From: Salinibacterium sp. NG253 | GTDB taxonomy: Bacteria > Actinomycetota > Actinomycetes > Actinomycetales > Microbacteriaceae | Reading direction: 5' to 3' | DNA: 64,000 nucleotides | Assembly (NCBI RefSeq): GCF_015864945.1 | Contig: NZ_JADYWF010000001.1 | Location: forward strand, 434,378 to 498,377 | Shown: positions 54,121 through 63,846 of the stretch, piece by piece | Position numbering within the stretch: the first letter of the stretch is position 1 | Layout of the letters: each line of letters opens with the position of its first letter | Notes under the pieces: model-generated | What the model was told of the DNA's origin: nothing | The model's input: only the letters and a program-made list of their open reading frames with translations | The model's database searches: none | Program-made: the position numbers and the translations under genes

Positions 54121-54933
54121 CTATTGAGAGTCGTCCGTTGGAGCATCGACGGCGCCACCGAACCGGCGCGAGCGGCCGGCGTAAATCTCGATCGCCCGCC
54201 ACAGGTCTTCGCGGGTGAAATCAGGCCACAGCGTGTCCAAAAACACCATCTCGGCATAGGCACTCTGCCAGGGCATGAAGTTACTCATCCGCTGTTCCCC
54301 CGAGGACCGCACAAACAGGTCAACATCGGGCAATTGCGGTTGGTAGAGCCGCTTCTGGATGAGCTTCTCTGAAACCGCAGACGGCTTCAGTTTTCCTGCC
54401 GCCACATCATCCGCAATCGAACGCACGGCATCCGCAATCTCATTGCGTCCGCCATAGTTGACGCACATCGTGAGCGTGAGGGTGCTGTTGTTCTCGGTCA
54501 GCTTCTCGGCGAACTGCAGCTCTTTGATGACCGACGTCCACAGTCGAGGTCGACGACCGGCCCAGCGAACGCGCACGCCCCACTCGTTGAGTTGATCGCG
54601 GCGACGGTGCAGAACGTCCCGGTTGAAGCCCATGAGAAAACGAACCTCTTCGGGCGAGCGACTCCAGTTCTCCGTCGAGAAGGCATACACGCTGACATGC
54701 TTCACCCCGATCTGGATGGCGCCAGCCACCACATCGAGCAGGCTCGCCTCTCCCGCTTTGTGGCCTTCCACGCGCGTCAACCCTCGAGCGTTCGCCCAAC
54801 GACCGTTGCCGTCCATGACGATGGCAATGTGCTCGGGAACAGACCCCTTGGGCATCGCCGGCGGATGGATGCCCGTCCAGTCCAGCGGACGAAACTCGAC
54901 GGCATCTTTATGAGTTTTTGCTACGCGGCTCAT
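54121..54933 (-). CDS. uppS: Isoprenyl transferase (undecaprenyl diphosphate synthase-like)
   Basis: Cis-prenyltransferase making the polyprenyl carrier for cell-wall synthesis. 270 residues from ATG 54933, preceded by CGGAG and overlapping recO by ATGA; the longer frame to 55056 inside recO was rejected. Motifs: [17 protein letters not shown] with catalytic Asp41, [45 protein letters not shown] and the C-terminal [20 protein letters not shown] with [12 protein letters not shown]. Chain length of the product cannot be told. Confidence 0.95.
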   Translation of the reverse strand: MSRVAKTHKDAVEFRPLDWTGIHPPAMPKGSVPEHIAIVMDGNGRWANARGLTRVEGHKAGEASLLDVVAGAIQIGVKHVSVYAFSTENWSRSPEEVRFLMGFNRDVLHRRRDQLNEWGVRVRWAGRRPRLWTSVIKELQFAEKLTENNSTLTLTMCVNYGGRNEIADAVRSIADDVAAGKLKPSAVSEKLIQKRLYQPQLPDVDLFVRSSGEQRMSNFMPWQSAYAEMVFLDTLWPDFTREDLWRAIEIYAGRSRRFGGAVDAPTDDSQ

Positions 54934-55658
54934 GCGCTCCGATCCACATGCTGAATGGAACGAAGACTGCGTTCCAAATGAAACTGGGTATAGGCGGCAA
55001 CGACGCCACTGGCCTGGGAACGAGACCGTTCCTCGGATGCTTCTGCGACATCCCACTGGCCTGCCAACAAAGCGCCGAGCAGTTCAAGCGTGTCCGGGCT
55101 GAGTCGAGGTGAACCGGGCGGGGCAACCTCATCGGCAACCACACCACCCATTTGCGCCACGAAAACCGAATGCGGGCCCGGTGCTCCGGTCACCGCACAA
55201 TCAACAAAACTTGGCGCCCAGCCTGCGATTGACAGGCTGCGCAAGAGGTAGGAATCGAGGGTGAGACTCGGGTTGTGCTCGCGCCTCGACAGAGACCGCA
55301 GCGCACCGACCAGCAGAAGGTATTGCTGCAACGAACCATCGTCATCCGTGACCTTGTCGGCCGTCTCGACCATCACACTCGCCGCGGTATAGCTCGCATA
55401 GTCGGCCGTAATCTCTGAGCCATACGACCCCAGAGACTCGGCCTGCTGGATGATGTCGAGGCTGCGCCCGATGTAGCACTGGATGTCAGCGACCATAAAC
55501 GGTTCCAGTCGCGCCCCAAACTTGGAGGCCGTGCGACGCACCCCTTTGGCTACCGCCCGGATCTTGCCGTGCTCACGTGACAGCATGGTGACGATGCGAT
55601 CTGCTTCCCCCAGCTTGTGGGTGCGCAGCACGACGGCTTCATCACGATAAGTTGGCAC
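54930..55658 (-). CDS. recO: DNA repair protein RecO
   Basis: Recombination mediator that helps load RecA onto SSB-coated DNA with RecR. 242 residues. The N-terminal OB fold is clear: [40 protein letters not shown] and [20 protein letters not shown]. The helical C-terminal domain lacks the zinc-finger cysteines of some RecO proteins; only CAVTG is seen. It starts at GTG 55658 and overlaps uppS by 4 bases, the usual recO-uppS pair. Confidence 0.94.
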   Translation of the reverse strand: MPTYRDEAVVLRTHKLGEADRIVTMLSREHGKIRAVAKGVRRTASKFGARLEPFMVADIQCYIGRSLDIIQQAESLGSYGSEITADYASYTAASVMVETADKVTDDDGSLQQYLLLVGALRSLSRREHNPSLTLDSYLLRSLSIAGWAPSFVDCAVTGAPGPHSVFVAQMGGVVADEVAPPGSPRLSPDTLELLGALLAGQWDVAEASEERSRSQASGVVAAYTQFHLERSLRSIQHVDRSA

Positions 55659-55859
55659 TGCTCAAGTATCCCCCGCCGTGTTGCAGTTTGCTGGATGCCA
55701 GCCCGCAGCGCCCACTGATGTCGGCAACTTTGCGCTCAACTCGCGCAATTTCTTGTTCCGCTCCCTCAGCCGCTCTCCCCTCTCCGTTCGCTTCGGAGTA
55801 GATTTTGTGGGGAACTGGACACCAACGCCGAACGCGGAATCGGCTACGGGGAGAATACG

Positions 55860-56606
55860 ATGATTCTTGTCACTGGCGCGACGGGCACTCTCGGCCGGCC
55901 GACCGTTTCGCTACTTGAAGCCTCCGGTCACAGCGTGCGTGCGTTGAGCCGCCAACCGGGCCCAGACCGCGTCGTCGCCGACTTGAGCACCGGAGCAGGC
56001 CTGACGGCCGCTCTGTCCGGCGTCACCACCGTCATCCATCTGGCGACTGGCGCGAATACCCACGACTCGCACCACATGCGGCAACTGTTGAGGGCCATTG
56101 CCGCGCATCCGATTGATCATCTGATTTTCATGTCTATCGTCGGCGTCGACCGGCATGCGCTTGGGTACTATCGCGACAAATACCTCAGCGAGGAGTTCGT
56201 CGTCGCATCGGGCGTTCCGTACACGATTCTTCGTGCCACCCAATTTCACAGTTTCGTGGCGAAACTCTTCACCGCCCAGCGGCGATCACCCGTCACGCTC
56301 GTGCCCGCCTTCAGCATGCAACCGGTTGCCGTTGAAGACGTTGCTCAGCGACTCGTCGAACTGGTGGATGCCGGCCCCAGCGGGCACGTTCCCGATTTCG
56401 GTGGCCCGGAACAACTCCACTTTCGGGAGCTCGCGCGCCAGTGGAACGCGGCCCATTCGGTGCGCAAAACTGTGTGGTCATTGCCGGTTCCGGGAGCTGT
56501 CGGTCGATCCTTCGCGCGTGGAGTGCACCTGGCAACGCGGCCCGGAGATGGGCGTATACGGTTCGCGGCCTTCGCGGAGGCAGACGCGCGCTCGGCGGCA
56601 GACTAG
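55860..56606 (+). CDS. NAD(P)-binding protein, NmrA-like atypical SDR
   Basis: A 248-residue Rossmann-fold protein. The cofactor motif MILVTGATGTLGRPTV is at the very N-terminus, followed by SLLEASGHSVRALSRQPG with Arg for NADP preference, TTVIHLATGANTHD and the substrate-side segment RDKYLSEEFVVASGVPYTIL. The YxxxK reads YYRDKY, so catalysis is uncertain; the family includes redox sensors and quinone-related reductases. GGGGAGAA precedes the ATG. It stands between recO and leuA on the opposite strand, in a block that interrupts the usual run of genes. Confidence 0.82.
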   Translation: MILVTGATGTLGRPTVSLLEASGHSVRALSRQPGPDRVVADLSTGAGLTAALSGVTTVIHLATGANTHDSHHMRQLLRAIAAHPIDHLIFMSIVGVDRHALGYYRDKYLSEEFVVASGVPYTILRATQFHSFVAKLFTAQRRSPVTLVPAFSMQPVAVEDVAQRLVELVDAGPSGHVPDFGGPEQLHFRELARQWNAAHSVRKTVWSLPVPGAVGRSFARGVHLATRPGDGRIRFAAFAEADARSAAD

Positions 56607-56646
56607 CCCGTGGCAGCCGCGATCTGCCGCCAGCCGTACGCCGTTC

Positions 56647-56700
56647 GCATCCCAGCCCGCATCCCAGCCCGCATCCCAGTCCGTATCCCAGTCCGCATCC
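56647..56700. repeat. 12-bp tandem repeat, 4.5 copies
   Basis: GCATCCCAGCCC twice, then GCATCCCAGTCC, GTATCCCAGTCC and a final GCATCC. Lies in the gene-free stretch 56607-56991, 40 bases after the SDR stop. No gene uses it. Confidence 0.85.
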
Positions 56701-56706
56701 GCCGTT

Positions 56707-56762
56707 GGCTACTGGCTAGCGGCTGCCGGCTACCGGCTACCGGCTACCGGCTACCGGCTACC
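56707..56762. repeat. 7-bp tandem repeat, 8 copies (GGCTACC)
   Basis: GGCTACT, GGCTAGC, GGCTGCC followed by five perfect GGCTACC. The array ends 16 bases before inverted-repeat element C. Perfect copies at one end and diverged copies at the other suggest growth by slippage. Confidence 0.9.
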
Positions 56763-56778
56763 GATGTTGCGGTTGCTG

Positions 56779-56873
56779 TTGGAAACTCAGGAGATCTGGC
56801 CGCACCTACGCCAGCACGCCCAACGGTTGACGGGCAACGAAGTTCCCGCACCTCACATCTCCTGAGTTTCCAA
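56779..56873. repeat. Inverted-repeat element, copy C (95 bp)
   Basis: Perfect 17-base terminal inverted repeat TTGGAAACTCAGGAGAT (56779-56795) and ATCTCCTGAGTTTCCAA (56857-56873) around a 61-base core. Compared with copies A and B, the arms differ at matching positions on both sides (AATTC to AACTC with the partner changed accordingly), so pairing is kept while sequence has changed. The rest of 56874-56991 shows nothing further. Confidence 0.8.
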
Positions 56874-56991
56874 AGGGCGGGCACCTCCACGCGGTGCGTC
56901 GCGCGAAAGCCGGAACTCTCTCCGCGCACCTCAATACGGCTTGCCCGCAACACAACCTCGCCGCGTGGGCTGCCCGTGGTACGAATGGTGC

Positions 56992-57654
56992 GTGAACGAG
57001 ACTTTCGAGATTCCGCTGTTGGCTGGCCTCCTCGCGGTCGGCGTTGGCGCGATGCAGGGCGCGATGTTTGCAGCCCAGTTTCGTGACCGCCGCTTGGATC
57101 TCCTCGGCGTTGCAATCATCGGTATTTCTACGGGGTTTGGCGGCGGCATGGTGCGTGACATCGTGCTGTCCGAAGTCCCCGCCGTTCTTACGACAAACTG
57201 GTATCTCTTGGTCGCGACCGGTGCCGCGCTCTTCGGCATGCTTCTCGAACGCCTCATCGCGCGAATGGGCCCTCTTATTACTCTGCTCGACGCTCTCACC
57301 ATTGGGCTGTTCGGTGCCATCGGCACCACGAAAGCTCTCGCCATGGGTCTGCCCGACGTGCCTGCCATCTTCGTCGGCGTAATCTCGGCCGTCGGCGGCT
57401 CGATCCTGCGCGACATGCTGCTCTCGATGCCCATTTCCCTCATGCACGTCGGGTCGCTCTATGCCGTTGCCGCCGTGTCGGGCACGACAAGTCTTGTGAT
57501 CATGCGCAACTATGACGTGCCCGTGCTTCTGGCGGCGTCAATCTGCGTGGGCATCACCGTGGGCGTCCGGGTTCTCGCAGTTCTATTCAACTGGACGCTG
57601 CCCGAACAGCGCACTATCAGCGGGATGCCCAAATTCCGTCGCCCGTCACGCTAG
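56992..57654 (+). CDS. TRIC-family cation channel protein (YadS/UPF0126)
   Basis: A 220-residue protein with seven hydrophobic helices arranged as two homologous triple-helix repeats plus one. Repeat signatures: GAMQGAMFAAQFRDRRLDLL with GISTGFGGGMVRDIVL, and DALTIGLFGAIGTTKALAMG with GVISAVGGSILRDMLL. The paired GGGMVRD and GGSILRD motifs are diagnostic of prokaryotic TRIC channels. GTG 56992 is chosen as the first start before the helix; a longer frame to 56941 exists. It is convergent with leuA. Confidence 0.88.
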   Translation: MNETFEIPLLAGLLAVGVGAMQGAMFAAQFRDRRLDLLGVAIIGISTGFGGGMVRDIVLSEVPAVLTTNWYLLVATGAALFGMLLERLIARMGPLITLLDALTIGLFGAIGTTKALAMGLPDVPAIFVGVISAVGGSILRDMLLSMPISLMHVGSLYAVAAVSGTTSLVIMRNYDVPVLLAASICVGITVGVRVLAVLFNWTLPEQRTISGMPKFRRPSR

Positions 57655-57745
57655 CGAGCACCGCCGGGCGCCTCCCAACGCGGCGACAGCCCCAACTCAG
57701 CAACTCTGCCTCGCAGCAGCCCTGCAGCCCCGCCGCCCTTAACGC

Positions 57746-57782
57746 ACGAACGCCCCACAGCACAGAGCTGCAGGGCGTTCGT
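57746..57782. terminator. Hairpin between TRIC and leuA genes
   Basis: Perfect 10-base stem ACGAACGCCC (57746-57755) with GGGCGTTCGT (57773-57782), 17-base loop, 11 bases after the leuA stop on the minus strand. There is no T tract on either side. It probably ends or protects the leuA message. Confidence 0.5.
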
Positions 57783-57793
57783 CAAGCGCGGAC

Positions 57794-59590
<1,797 letters not shown>

Positions 59591-59641
59591 TCAAAGCCTT
59601 GTGGGCCACTCGTTACGGATCTGGTCAGCCAATGACAAACA

Positions 59642-59678
59642 CCGCGACGAGGGAGGCCTCTATTAGGACTCGTCGCGG
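59642..59678 (-). promoter_or_regulatory. Hairpin in the leuA leader (candidate attenuator)
   Basis: Perfect 10-base stem CCGCGACGAG (59642-59651) with CTCGTCGCGG (59669-59678), followed on the minus strand by TGTTTGTC. One arm lies in the last codons of the leucine-rich leader peptide, so ribosome position would decide whether it forms. A competing ACGAG farther on (in the segment GTAACGAGTGG) could pair with part of the other arm. Mechanism is inferred. Confidence 0.6.
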
Positions 59679-59707
59679 CAGCTAAGGAGGAGCAGACCGA
59701 ACAACAC
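59663..59707 (-). CDS. Leucine-rich leader peptide of leuA (14 residues)
   Basis: GTG 59707 opens a 14-codon frame, MLFGLLLLSCRDES, ending TAA at 59663. Five of the first eight codons encode Leu (TTG, CTG, CTC, CTC, CTT), four of them in a row. TAGTCT (59714-59719) ends exactly 6 bases before the GTG, fitting a leaderless start at the transcription start site. The place upstream of leuA and the overlap with a stable hairpin make it a leader peptide for leucine-dependent attenuation. Confidence 0.75.
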   Translation of the reverse strand: MLFGLLLLSCRDES

Positions 59708-59763
59708 ATTTTCAGACTAGCACTGCCTATGCCGCAACGAGTGATTGGTTACAGAACCGCTAC

Positions 59764-60663
59764 CTAGAAGCCGAGGCGGCCCAGTTGCTTCGAGTCACGC
59801 TGCCACTCTTTGGCAACCTTGACGCGCAACGAGAGGAAGATCTGCTTGCCCACGAGCTTCTCGATCTCCGCACGAGCGCGCGCTCCCACGTCCTGCAGGC
59901 GCTCACCACCCTTGCCGATAATGATGCCCTTTTGGCTATCGCGCTCGACGAAAATGTTCGCGAAGACTTCGAGAAGGTTTTTGTCCTCGCGCTCAATCAT
60001 GTCGTCGATCGTGACGGCAATCGAGTGCGGAAGCTCATCCATGACGCCCTCAAGCGCGGCTTCGCGAATGAGCTCCGCGACGCGGGATTCCGTCGACTCG
60101 TCGGTGACCGCATCATCCGGGTAGAGAGCATTGGAGACCGGCATGAGCTTCACGAGCTCGGTGGAGAGAATGTCGAGCTGGATGCTGTCGAACGACGAGA
60201 TCGGAATGATCTCGTCCCAGTCGCGCAGTTCAGCCACGGCCTTCAGCTGCTCGGCTACGCCGGGGCGCGATGACGCATCGATCTTGGTGACGATCGCGAC
60301 TTTCTTGGCGCGAGGGAAGGAATCCAACTGCTCGTTGATGTAGCGGTCGCCCGGACCGATCTTTTCATTGGCCGGAATACACAGCCCAATGACGTCGACT
60401 TCACCGAGGGTGTCTTGCACGATCGAGTTGAGCCGCTCGCCGAGCAATGTGCGCGGACGGTGCATACCGGGGGTATCCACGATGATGAGCTGGCCGTCTT
60501 CACGATGCACGATCCCGCGGATGGCGCGGCGGGTGGTCTGCGGCTTCGATGACGTGATTGCCACCTTCTCCCCCACTAGCGCGTTGGTCAGTGTGGACTT
60601 GCCCACGTTGGGTCGACCAACAAAGGTCACGAATCCTGCTCTGAATTCACTGGCGTCGGTCAC
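59764..60663 (-). CDS. era: GTPase Era
   Basis: Ribosome-assembly GTPase that binds the 3' end of 16S rRNA. 299 residues. G domain: G1 GFVTFVGRPNVGKSTLTNAL, G2 SSKPQTTRRAIRGI, G3 IIVDTPGMHRPRTLLG, G4 VAIVTKID. The KH domain at the C-terminus has ERDSQKGIIIGKGGERLQDV. GTG 60663 overlaps the stop of the CNNM/CorC gene (GTGA). Confidence 0.96.
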   Translation of the reverse strand: MTDASEFRAGFVTFVGRPNVGKSTLTNALVGEKVAITSSKPQTTRRAIRGIVHREDGQLIIVDTPGMHRPRTLLGERLNSIVQDTLGEVDVIGLCIPANEKIGPGDRYINEQLDSFPRAKKVAIVTKIDASSRPGVAEQLKAVAELRDWDEIIPISSFDSIQLDILSTELVKLMPVSNALYPDDAVTDESTESRVAELIREAALEGVMDELPHSIAVTIDDMIEREDKNLLEVFANIFVERDSQKGIIIGKGGERLQDVGARARAEIEKLVGKQIFLSLRVKVAKEWQRDSKQLGRLGF

Positions 60664-61970
60664 TGTGATTCACCGTTCTCTCGTTCATGCGAGCGTGGGT
60701 CGTGCTGATCTTCAAGCCAAGGGTCGCGAGACACCAGCACTGTGCTGATGCGTTTGCGACGCCCCTCGGTACGTTCTGCGGTGAGCACGAGCCCGGAGTA
60801 GTGCGCCACGGCACCGCTCTCGGGCAGTCGCCCCAGCGTTTTCATGATGAGCCCGCCGACAGAGTCAACTTCGTCATCATCGAGTTCGAGCCCAAACAGG
60901 TCGCCCAACTCGTCGATCGGCAGTCGGGCGCTCACTCGGAATGTGCCATCAGCCAACTCTTCGAATTCGGCAACTTCACGGTCGTACTCGTCAGAGATGT
61001 CGCCAACAAGTTCTTCGATGAGGTCTTCCAACGAGACTAGTCCCGCAATCCCGCCGTACTCGTCGACCACCATCGCAAGGTGGTTCGATTCGAGCTGCAT
61101 TTGCCGCAACAAGCTATCGGCACGCTGCGACTCTGGCACGAAGAGGGCTGGTCGTGCGAGCTCTTGAGTCGTCATCTTGTCGGCTTCTGCCGGCTGTTCG
61201 TAGACCACTCGGGCAACGTCGCGCAGGTACAGCACGCCCATCACTTGGTCGATGTCTTCGCCAATGACTGGCACTCGAGATACACCACGGCTCAAGAAGA
61301 GGCCCATGGCGGCGCTGGCCGTGACCTCCGCCTCGACGGTGACCATGTCGGTGCGCGGAATCATGACCTCACGCACCACAGTGCTGTTGAACTCAAAGAT
61401 TGAGTGGATGAGGTCACGATCGTCTTGATCGAGAACTTCGTGTTCAGCGGCTTCATCCACCATGCTGAGCAGTTGTTCTTCGCTCGAGAATGTTGCCGTA
61501 CGCGGACGACCAGGAGTCACTCGGTTACCGAGAGCCACCAGCGCGTCCGCAATCGGACCAAGAATCACGCGGATGCTGCGCACCAGCGTCGCCGAGACCT
61601 GCATCACCTTGCGAGAGTGCGCGCGTCCCACACTGCGGGGGCTGGAACCGACCAGCACGAACGATGCCCCGGTCATGATGAGCGCGCTCAGCAACAGCAC
61701 GAGCCACCACTGCTCGAAGGCAGAGGCAAACACGAGGGTCACCAATACTGCTGCAGTGGTTTCGACCACAATGCGCATGAAGTTGAGCGCGTTGATGTGC
61801 GCGCCGGTATCGAGCGAAATCGCCGTGATCGACTTTTTGGCACGACTGCGAGCCGCAAGTTCGACGAGGTCGGTGCGGCTCATGACACCGAGTGCCGCGT
61901 CTGCGGCCGCGAGCAAACCACCGAGCGATACCAGCAGGACCGCGGCGGTGATGAATATGCCGATCAACAT
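60660..61970 (-). CDS. CNNM/CorC-type protein (hemolysin family, DUF21-CBS-CorC_HlyC)
   Basis: A 436-residue membrane protein, probably a magnesium/divalent cation transporter or its regulator. A DUF21 membrane domain (residues 1-150, starting GIFITAAVLLVSLGGLLAAA with the family motif near SRTDLVELAARSRAK) is followed by two CBS domains (VMIPRTDMVTVEAEVTASAA to ESNHLAMVVDEYGGIAGLVS) and a C-terminal CorC_HlyC domain (VSARLPIDELGDLFG, VGGLIMKTLGRLPESG). It lies between ybeY and era, its standard place in actinobacteria, and overlaps era by 4 bases. Confidence 0.92.
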   Translation of the reverse strand: MLIGIFITAAVLLVSLGGLLAAADAALGVMSRTDLVELAARSRAKKSITAISLDTGAHINALNFMRIVVETTAAVLVTLVFASAFEQWWLVLLLSALIMTGASFVLVGSSPRSVGRAHSRKVMQVSATLVRSIRVILGPIADALVALGNRVTPGRPRTATFSSEEQLLSMVDEAAEHEVLDQDDRDLIHSIFEFNSTVVREVMIPRTDMVTVEAEVTASAAMGLFLSRGVSRVPVIGEDIDQVMGVLYLRDVARVVYEQPAEADKMTTQELARPALFVPESQRADSLLRQMQLESNHLAMVVDEYGGIAGLVSLEDLIEELVGDISDEYDREVAEFEELADGTFRVSARLPIDELGDLFGLELDDDEVDSVGGLIMKTLGRLPESGAVAHYSGLVLTAERTEGRRKRISTVLVSRDPWLEDQHDPRSHERENGESQ

Positions 61971-61976
61971 GACCGG

Positions 61977-62438
61977 CTACTTATTTCGGTCGGCCAGGGC
62001 AAAGCCCGCCAGGATTTCGCGCTGAAGGCCAAACATTTCTTTTTCTTCTTCTGGCTCGGCGTGATCGAAGCCGAGCAAGTGAAGCAGACCGTGAGTCGTC
62101 AGCAGAAGCATTTCGTCCAGCGGCGAATGGCCGGCAGTTTCGGCTTGGGAGAGCGCGACTTGCGGGCACACGACGATATCGCCGAGTAATCCAGCAGGCG
62201 TCTGGCGGTCTTCCGTGCCGGGGCGCAGTTCGTCCATGGGGAAGCTCAAGACGTCGGTGGGGCCCGGCTCGTCCATCCACTGCACGTGAAGCTGTTCCAT
62301 GGCGGCCTCGTCGACGAAGACTATGCCGAGCTCGGCATCCGGATGCACGTGAAGCTGGTCGAGAGCAAAAGTGCAGAGGCGCTGGAAGGCGTGCTCGTCG
62401 ACATCGACGCCCGACTCGTTGTTGATTTCGATCGACAC
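61977..62438 (-). CDS. ybeY: Endoribonuclease YbeY (rRNA maturation)
   Basis: Single-strand-specific metalloendoribonuclease for 16S rRNA 3' maturation and ribosome quality control. 153 residues from GTG 62438, 1 base after the phoH stop; the longer frame inside phoH was rejected. The zinc-binding signature THGLLHLLGFDH is complete, preceded by the WMDEPGPTDVLSFPMDE segment and LGDIVVCPQVA. Confidence 0.95.
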   Translation of the reverse strand: MSIEINNESGVDVDEHAFQRLCTFALDQLHVHPDAELGIVFVDEAAMEQLHVQWMDEPGPTDVLSFPMDELRPGTEDRQTPAGLLGDIVVCPQVALSQAETAGHSPLDEMLLLTTHGLLHLLGFDHAEPEEEKEMFGLQREILAGFALADRNK

Positions 62439-62439
62439 G

Positions 62440-63489
62440 CTAGCGTCCCTCGTGGTTGCGGCTGCGTTTCGGCGACCGATTTTTGCGGTTGTATTCGTCA
62501 CGCTGCTTTTCAGCGTCATAGGTTGTATAGGCATCCACAATTTGACCGACGAGGCTGTGTCGAACCACATCGGCACTCGTCAGCTCAGCGAAGTGGATAT
62601 CGTCGATGTCTCGAAGCACGTTCGAGACGAGTTTAAGCCCACTTGCTCCCTCGGGCAGGTCGACCTGAGTGATGTCGCCAGTGATCACCATCTGGGAATC
62701 GAAGCCGAGGCGCGTGAGGAACATCTTCATTTGTTCTGGCGTGGTGTTCTGAGCTTCATCAAGAACGACAAACGAGTTGTTGAGGGTACGACCGCGCATA
62801 TAAGCGAGCGGGGCAACCTCAACGGTGCCGGCCGCCAGCAACTTAGGCACAAGTTCGGGATCCATCATGTCGTTGAGCGCGTCGTAGAGCGGACGCAGAT
62901 ACGGGTCGATCTTGTCGGTCAAAGAACCGGGCAAGAATCCCAAACGCTCCCCCGCCTCAATGGCAGGTCGGCTCAGGATGATGCGGTCAACTTCTTTGCG
63001 CTGCAACGCCTGCACGGCCTTGGCCATCGCCAAGTACGTTTTACCGGTGCCGGCGGGGCCAATTCCAAACACGATCGTGTTGTTGTCCATCGCATCGACA
63101 TACTGCGACTGACCGAGTGTTTTCGGTCGAATCGCTTTACCGCGTGCCGTGAGAATTGTTTGACCGAGGAGCGTTTTCGGGCTGCCCTGGTTCTTTCGCA
63201 AGATGCGCGCCGAGGAGTCAACCTCGATCTCGCCCAAGTCGTGTCCACCGCGCACCATCGTGACCAATTCATCGACGAGTTCTTGAGCAGATTCCACCGA
63301 TGCCGGTGGACCACTCAGAGTGATTTCGTTGCCGCGGACATGCATTTCAACGTCGGAGAATTTGCTCTCCACCACACGCAGCAGGCGGTCTTGGGGGCCA
63401 AGCAGTCGCACCATGGCGACACCATCTACTTCGATCGAGACGCTGACGCGCTCTGTGGAACGTTCGGACTCAGAGTCACTAGTGACCAA
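62440..63489 (-). CDS. phoH: PhoH family P-loop protein
   Basis: Predicted ATPase of the PhoH/YbeZ type, often with a role in RNA metabolism beside YbeY. 349 residues. An N-terminal KH-like part (VRLLGPQDRLLRVVESKFSD, HVRGNEITLSGP) is followed by the P-loop domain with VFGIGPAGTGKTYLAMAKAV, Walker B FVVLDEAQNTTPEQ and VITGDITQVDLP. TTG 63489 is chosen because GAGGAAGG lies 5 bases upstream; the frame also stays open to 63534 inside hinT. It overlaps hinT by 11 bases. Confidence 0.93.
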   Translation of the reverse strand: MVTSDSESERSTERVSVSIEVDGVAMVRLLGPQDRLLRVVESKFSDVEMHVRGNEITLSGPPASVESAQELVDELVTMVRGGHDLGEIEVDSSARILRKNQGSPKTLLGQTILTARGKAIRPKTLGQSQYVDAMDNNTIVFGIGPAGTGKTYLAMAKAVQALQRKEVDRIILSRPAIEAGERLGFLPGSLTDKIDPYLRPLYDALNDMMDPELVPKLLAAGTVEVAPLAYMRGRTLNNSFVVLDEAQNTTPEQMKMFLTRLGFDSQMVITGDITQVDLPEGASGLKLVSNVLRDIDDIHFAELTSADVVRHSLVGQIVDAYTTYDAEKQRDEYNRKNRSPKRSRNHEGR

Positions 63490-63829
63490 GGGTGCCTTCC
63501 TCGAGGTTTCCACCGAGCACATGAGCGTGCACATGGAAAACAGTTTGACCAGCGTTTTCGCCGGTATTGAAAATCAGTCTGTACTGTCCGCCTGCGTAAT
63601 CGTCGGCAAGCTTCTGCGCCACCGCGACGATGTCGGCCAAGAGTGCAGGGTTGCCTGCAGCAAGTTCTGTCACATTGGCGAACTCTTCAGTCTTCGGCAC
63701 GATCAGCAGGTGCACGGGCGCCTTCGGGGCGATGTCGCGAAATGCGATCACCGAATCTGACTCGAAGACAATATCGGCGGGAATTTCGCGAGCAATGATC
63801 TTCGTGAAGATCGAGGGGGAATCAGACAT
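63479..63829 (-). CDS. hinT: HIT family nucleotide hydrolase (HinT-like)
   Basis: Histidine-triad protein that hydrolyses purine nucleoside phosphoramidates and aminoacyl-adenylates. 116 residues: IFTKIIAREIPADIVFESDS and FRDIAPKAPVHLLIVPK at the N-terminus, and the triad QTVFHVHAHVLGG near the C-terminus. ATG 63829 has TAGGCT (63836-63841) exactly 6 bases upstream, which suggests its own leaderless promoter inside the rsmE-era series. It is followed by phoH with an 11-base overlap. Confidence 0.94.
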   Translation of the reverse strand: MSDSPSIFTKIIAREIPADIVFESDSVIAFRDIAPKAPVHLLIVPKTEEFANVTELAAGNPALLADIVAVAQKLADDYAGGQYRLIFNTGENAGQTVFHVHAHVLGGNLEEGTLGH

Positions 63830-63846
63830 GTCTCTAGCCTAAACCT

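Noticed and set aside
56647-56762. Possible CRISPR array
   Set aside because: Periods of 12 and 7 bases with no spacers; simple tandem repeats.
62371-63570. A 399-codon plus-strand open frame
   Set aside because: Antisense to ybeY, phoH and hinT, all of which have intact motifs.
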